A stretch of 7,725 nt of DNA from Sulfurovum sp. (GTDB taxonomy: Bacteria; Campylobacterota; Campylobacteria; Campylobacterales; Sulfurovaceae), in NCBI GenBank assembly GCA_027046415.1, contig JALTYW010000003.1:1-7725 (forward strand). Direction: 5' to 3'. Made by a program: the position numbers and the translations under genes. A model generated the notes under the pieces. It was given only the letters and a program-made list of their open reading frames with translations, did not search any database and was not told the origin of the DNA. The stretch's first letter is position 1. Every line of letters starts with the position of its first letter. This document shows positions 6,622 through 7,725 of this stretch, piece by piece.

Positions 6622-7689
6622 CTATGCTACGATCGGCATAATGATCGTGATAAAATTGTCGTCTTTGACGATAAATGGCAATGTAGATTCATTGAACTCC
6701 ATAAGAAATTCATTTTTTTCAATTTGGGAAATAAAATCGAGAATATATCTGCTGTTGAAAGAAATTTCAAATTTTTCTGAAAGTCCGGTAGTAAGTTCTA
6801 TCTCTGTTTTTGCCTCGACATTGTCTGCACTGAGTGAATTGAAGATAATAACATCACTCAGGAGTGTCATTTTAATCTCTTGTGAAATAGTTGTGATCAT
6901 CTTGATGGCATCAACCATCTCTTTTTTAGGGAGGGTGACACTATGTTTGACACTTGAAGGGATAATTCTCTGATAGTCAGGGAATTTTCCGTTGATGAGT
7001 CTTGTATAGAAGAAGTAGTTTTCGTTGGCAATGATAAGATTGGTCTCATCAAAATAGATATCGATCTGGTCAAGGAAAAGTTTTTGAATTTCAAGAATCG
7101 CTTTTTTAGGTACGATTAGAGAAAGTGCTTCAGTGTTGGAACCTGGAATGGTAGCGATGGCAAGACGGCGTGTATCAGTACCTACGAGATCTGTTGCATC
7201 CGGTTTGATGTTGATCAAAGCACCGTTAAGTTCGAATTTCGGATTGTTCGTATCGATGGCAGGTGATATTTTTTTAAGGTTTTGAATAAGGCTTAGAGAG
7301 TCCAATGAGATTTTTGGTTTGTTATCCGAAGTTGGGAAGAGAGGGTATCCGGAAGGATCGAAAACAGGTAGTTTAAATTTGGAATGTTTCTGTTTGATAA
7401 CAAGTGTATCGTTTAAAAGTTCAAGAATGATCTCGTCATCTTTGAGGATACGGACAATATCGAGAAGTTTTTTACCGTTTGCCGTGAAACTTCCTTCAGA
7501 TTCAATAAGAATATGGTCAGTAGTGATACTGAGACCTATTTCATTGTCTGTTGCTTTGATGATACATTTCTCTCCCTGAGATTGAAACAGAATATGGGAA
7601 GTAATCTGACTGGCATCTTTTTTTTCCAGAAATGGCTGCAGATTGATAAGTATCGATTCAATAATCTGTTTTTGTGCTCTGATCTTCAT
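6622..7689 (-). CDS. dnaN: DNA polymerase III beta subunit (sliding clamp)
   Basis: DnaN (355 aa; family usually 360-375) forms the dimeric ring that holds DNA polymerase III and other DNA-processing proteins on DNA. Three clamp domains of about 120 residues are expected. Visible signatures are KATDNEIG (45-52), GTDTRRLA (170-177, where E. coli has TDGHRLA), [13 protein letters not shown] (232-244), NSRYILDF (312-319) and the terminal IIMPIVA (349-355), equivalent to E. coli VVMPMRL. The sequence has no breaks and all domains are present. The ATG is preceded by AAGGAG at a 5-nt spacing. The gene leads a same-direction block with pyrG 26 nt downstream. In many bacteria dnaN follows dnaA; only 36 bases of upstream sequence are visible, so that cannot be tested here. 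gyrB, which follows dnaN in C. jejuni, is absent from the downstream side. Confidence 0.96.
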   Translation of the reverse strand: MKIRAQKQIIESILINLQPFLEKKDASQITSHILFQSQGEKCIIKATDNEIGLSITTDHILIESEGSFTANGKKLLDIVRILKDDEIILELLNDTLVIKQKHSKFKLPVFDPSGYPLFPTSDNKPKISLDSLSLIQNLKKISPAIDTNNPKFELNGALINIKPDATDLVGTDTRRLAIATIPGSNTEALSLIVPKKAILEIQKLFLDQIDIYFDETNLIIANENYFFYTRLINGKFPDYQRIIPSSVKHSVTLPKKEMVDAIKMITTISQEIKMTLLSDVIIFNSLSADNVEAKTEIELTTGLSEKFEISFNSRYILDFISQIEKNEFLMEFNESTLPFIVKDDNFITIIMPIVA

Positions 7690-7694
7690 TGACT

Positions 7695-7700
7695 CTCCTT
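7695..7700 (-). promoter_or_regulatory. Ribosome binding site of dnaN
   Basis: The minus strand reads AAGGAG five nucleotides before the dnaN ATG, in an AT-rich leader. It confirms the start at MKIRAQ. The remaining 25 or so bases to the window edge contain stop codons in two frames, and a TGA overlapping the dnaN ATG in the third. The 3' end of an upstream gene could therefore lie here but cannot be assigned. Confidence 0.75.
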
Positions 7701-7725
7701 ATTTTTTATAAATTTAGTATCTAGC

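Noticed and set aside
6656..6674. Hairpin plus short T-run near the 3' end of dnaN (TCGTC, AAA, GACGA then TTTT)
   Set aside because: On the transcribed strand the perfect stem is only 5 bp, the T-run is short, and the sequence encodes a conserved DnaN segment (KDDNFITII), so a terminator or attenuator is not supported.
1..7725. Defence, CRISPR, mobile, tRNA or rRNA content
   Set aside because: All substantial sequence is accounted for by housekeeping and sulfur-metabolism genes; no repeats, integrase, transposase or structured RNA were seen on either strand.

Overview
The window carries five complete genes on the minus strand and the 3' part of one gene on the plus strand. In transcription order on the minus strand they are dnaN (sliding clamp), pyrG (CTP synthase), recJ (5'-3' single-strand exonuclease), moeA (molybdenum insertion) and a Tat-exported, type II-like sulfide:quinone oxidoreductase (SQR). 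The plus-strand gene is a HI0933/YhiN-family flavoprotein that converges on the SQR gene, and the two 3' ends overlap by 44 bp. Coding is almost continuous and no gap exceeds about 120 bp. I see no RNA gene, mobile element, CRISPR array or phage gene.

The likely source is a sulfur-oxidising member of the Campylobacterota, in the Sulfurovum/Sulfurimonas neighbourhood. The pyrG-recJ adjacency is known in Campylobacter jejuni and Helicobacter pylori. The DnaN (355 aa) and RecJ (526 aa) lengths fit that group, and a periplasmic SQR fits a sulfide-using chemolithotroph. The genus is an inference from gene order and protein features; no search was run.

Layout by region: 2-550 (+) holds the flavoprotein C-terminus. 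507-1952 (-) holds SQR, with a start fixed by a strong ribosome binding site. 2024-3271 (-) holds moeA, which uses a GTG start. 3272-3387 is a 116-bp gap that contains a possible 24-codon reading frame beginning on the recJ stop codon. 3388-4968 (-) holds recJ, 4961-6595 (-) pyrG and 6622-7689 (-) dnaN. The last 36 bases hold the dnaN ribosome binding site and leader.

The dnaN-pyrG-recJ block looks like a replication, nucleotide-supply and repair operon, with a 26-nt gap and then an 8-nt overlap. moeA and SQR follow in the same direction but after longer gaps, so each may have its own promoter. Nothing here is clearly a new system. The points most worth a second look are the perfect 8-bp hairpin just inside recJ, the small reading frame coupled to the recJ stop, the Tat signal and aromatic tail on the type II-like SQR, and dnaN sitting next to pyrG instead of gyrB.
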